A DNA stretch of 7,507 nt from Bacillota bacterium (lineage in GTDB: Bacteria; Bacillota; UBA5301; JASBVW01): positions 1-7,507 of the forward strand of contig JASBVW010000059.1 in assembly GCA_029961005.1 (NCBI GenBank). Reading direction: 5' to 3'. Both the position numbers and the translations under genes were made by a program. Below the pieces are notes generated by a model. The model was not told where the DNA came from and did not search any database. It saw only the letters and a program-made list of their open reading frames with translations. Positions 6,832 through 7,507 of this stretch are shown in pieces (position 1 is the stretch's first letter; each line of letters starts with the position of its first letter).

Positions 6832-6838
6832 CCTCCTT
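6832..6838 (-). promoter_or_regulatory. Ribosome binding site fixing the GTG start of rplN
   Basis: AAGGAGG on the coding strand lies 11 bases before the GTG at 6820. No in-frame ATG lies nearby, and the protein beginning MIQQES matches the family, so the site supports the non-ATG start. Confidence 0.8.
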
Positions 6839-6862
6839 TCAGCGACCAGCCCACTTCTTTTT

Positions 6863-6883
6863 GCGCGCCTTCACTTGGCGCGC
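6863..6883 (-). other. GC-rich inverted repeat across the rpsQ stop codon
   Basis: Two perfect 7-base arms (GCGCGCC and GGCGCGC, 6877-6883 and 6863-6869 read on the coding strand) flank a 7-base loop that holds the TGA stop of rpsQ. In the mRNA this could fold into a strong short hairpin. It is followed by AAAAAG rather than a run of U, so it is not an intrinsic terminator for the operon. It might slow RNA decay or modulate passage into rplN, but no function is shown by the sequence and chance is possible in DNA this GC-rich. Confidence 0.45.
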
Positions 6884-7128
6884 TCCAAGACCCGGACCAC
6901 GCGCCACCTCTTCTCGCGGCTGAGCGGCCGGGTCTCCATGACCTCCACCAAATCGCCCACGTGCACCTCGTTCTTTTCGTCGTGGGCCTTTAACTTGACG
7001 GTGCGGCGCAGCCGGCGCCCATACAACTTATGAGCCACCAGGGTCTCTACCGCCACGACCACCGTCTTATCCATCTTATCGCTCACTACTCTCCCTATCC
7101 GGACCTTGCGGCGACCCCGTTCCTCCAT
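6871..7128 (-). CDS. rpsQ: 30S ribosomal protein S17
   Basis: S17 is an OB-fold protein that binds 16S rRNA early in 30S assembly. The 85-residue product is of normal length. Diagnostic stretches are [17 protein letters not shown] (about residues 12-28), the basic [16 protein letters not shown] segment (about 36-51), and [16 protein letters not shown] with [10 protein letters not shown] near the end. The ATG at 7128 is preceded by AGGAGG at a five-base distance. The gap to rpmC is 24 bases and to rplN 50 bases, the longest spacer in the window. The stop codon lies in the loop of a GC-rich inverted repeat described separately. Identity is secure. Confidence 0.97.
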   Translation of the reverse strand: MEERGRRKVRIGRVVSDKMDKTVVVAVETLVAHKLYGRRLRRTVKLKAHDEKNEVHVGDLVEVMETRPLSREKRWRVVRVLERAK

Positions 7129-7152
7129 CTCTTCCTCCTGCCCCCTTCAGGC

Positions 7153-7365
7153 TCAGCTTACGGTGCCCACCTTGAGCCCCAACTCGCGCTCGCGCAAAAC
7201 CGTCTTGATGCGCGCAATGGACCTCCGGACTTCTCTGATCCGCATCGGGTTGTCGATCTGCCCGGCCGCTTGCTGGAACCGCAGGTTAAAGAGCTCCTCT
7301 TTCAAGTCGGCCAGTTTCCTCTGCAGCTCCTCCTGGGTCAGATCCCGGATCTCCTTCATCTTCAT
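7153..7365 (-). CDS. rpmC: 50S ribosomal protein L29
   Basis: L29 is a small helical protein near the peptide exit tunnel, where it helps form the docking site for factors that meet the nascent chain. The product is 70 residues, close to the family's usual 60-70. The first helix carries the typical [11 protein letters not shown] start and the [11 protein letters not shown] core at about residues 21-31; the second carries [21 protein letters not shown] at about 39-59. The start at 7365 overlaps the rplP stop (ATGA). A second ATG two codons downstream (7359) could also serve, so the start is certain only to within two codons. A modest AGGTGA-type ribosome site lies just upstream inside rplP. 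rpsQ follows after 24 bases. Confidence 0.97.
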   Translation of the reverse strand: MKMKEIRDLTQEELQRKLADLKEELFNLRFQQAAGQIDNPMRIREVRRSIARIKTVLRERELGLKVGTVS

Positions 7366-7507
7366 TGGGCTTCACCTGCCTCCGCCCGCTTGACAAACCT
7401 GGTCTTGATAGGAAGCTTGAAGGAAGCCAGGCGCATGGCCTCTCGGGCCACCTCCTCGCTCACCCCGCCAATCTCAAACATCACGCGCCCGGGCTTGACC
7501 ACTGCCA
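7362..7507 (-). CDS. rplP: 50S ribosomal protein L16, C-terminal part (cut by window edge)
   Basis: L16 is a large-subunit protein that binds 23S rRNA near the A site and helps place tRNA. Only the last 47 residues are present; the 5' part lies beyond the window. The visible sequence includes [15 protein letters not shown] followed by a helix rich in Ala, Glu and Arg ([11 protein letters not shown]) and the basic stretch [12 protein letters not shown], which is the well-known L16 carboxyl end. The TGA stop overlaps the ATG of the following rpmC by four bases (ATGA, 7362-7365), so the two are probably translationally coupled. The position directly upstream of rpmC matches the usual S10 operon order. 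The family assignment is firm; nothing can be said about the missing part. Confidence 0.95.
   Translation of the reverse strand, partial: AVVKPGRVMFEIGGVSEEVAREAMRLASFKLPIKTRFVKRAEAGEAQ

Noticed and set aside
6863..6883. Hairpin at the rpsQ stop as an intrinsic terminator
   Set aside because: The coding-strand sequence after the stem is A-rich, not U-rich, and genes continue without a break.

Overview
This window is a stretch of a bacterial ribosomal-protein super-operon (end of S10, then spc). Every gene I accept lies on the minus strand, so transcription runs from position 7507 down to 1. In transcription order they are: rplP (3' end only), rpmC, rpsQ, rplN, rplX, rplE, rpsN, rpsH, rplF, rplR, rpsE, [no rpmD], rplO, secY, adk, map, and the start of a small KOW-domain protein cut by the window edge. 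No gap between genes exceeds about 50 bases. I see no terminator, tRNA, mobile element, CRISPR array or internal promoter, so this is most simply one polycistronic unit.

The organism is probably a GC-rich, perhaps thermophilic, Clostridia-type Firmicute of the Moorella/Desulfotomaculum kind (inference, not proven). The pointers are: a zinc-binding (type Z) S14; an adenylate kinase with a four-cysteine LID typical of Gram-positives; the order secY-adk-map-KOW protein; strong purine-rich Shine-Dalgarno sequences before nearly every gene; and several GTG and TTG starts.

The genes form one functional programme. The ribosomal proteins build the 50S (L16, L29, L14, L24, L5, L6, L18, L15) and 30S (S17, S14, S8, S5) subunits. 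SecY is the channel for exporting nascent proteins. Adk balances adenylate pools. Map removes the initiator methionine from new chains. The KOW protein is a likely RNA or ribosome binder of unknown role.

Two departures from the expected pattern stand out. First, rpsH (S8) is split by an apparent one-base deletion near positions 5229-5241. Because S8 is essential, this is either a sequence error or something worth explaining. Second, rpmD (L30) is missing from its usual place between rpsE and rplO; only a 15-codon reading frame sits there, with a weak resemblance to an L30 amino terminus. Smaller oddities are a perfect 7-bp GC hairpin across the rpsQ stop codon and a 9-bp tandem repeat encoding the tail of L6. 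I found no convincing undescribed biological system; most of the window is ordinary, highly conserved housekeeping DNA.
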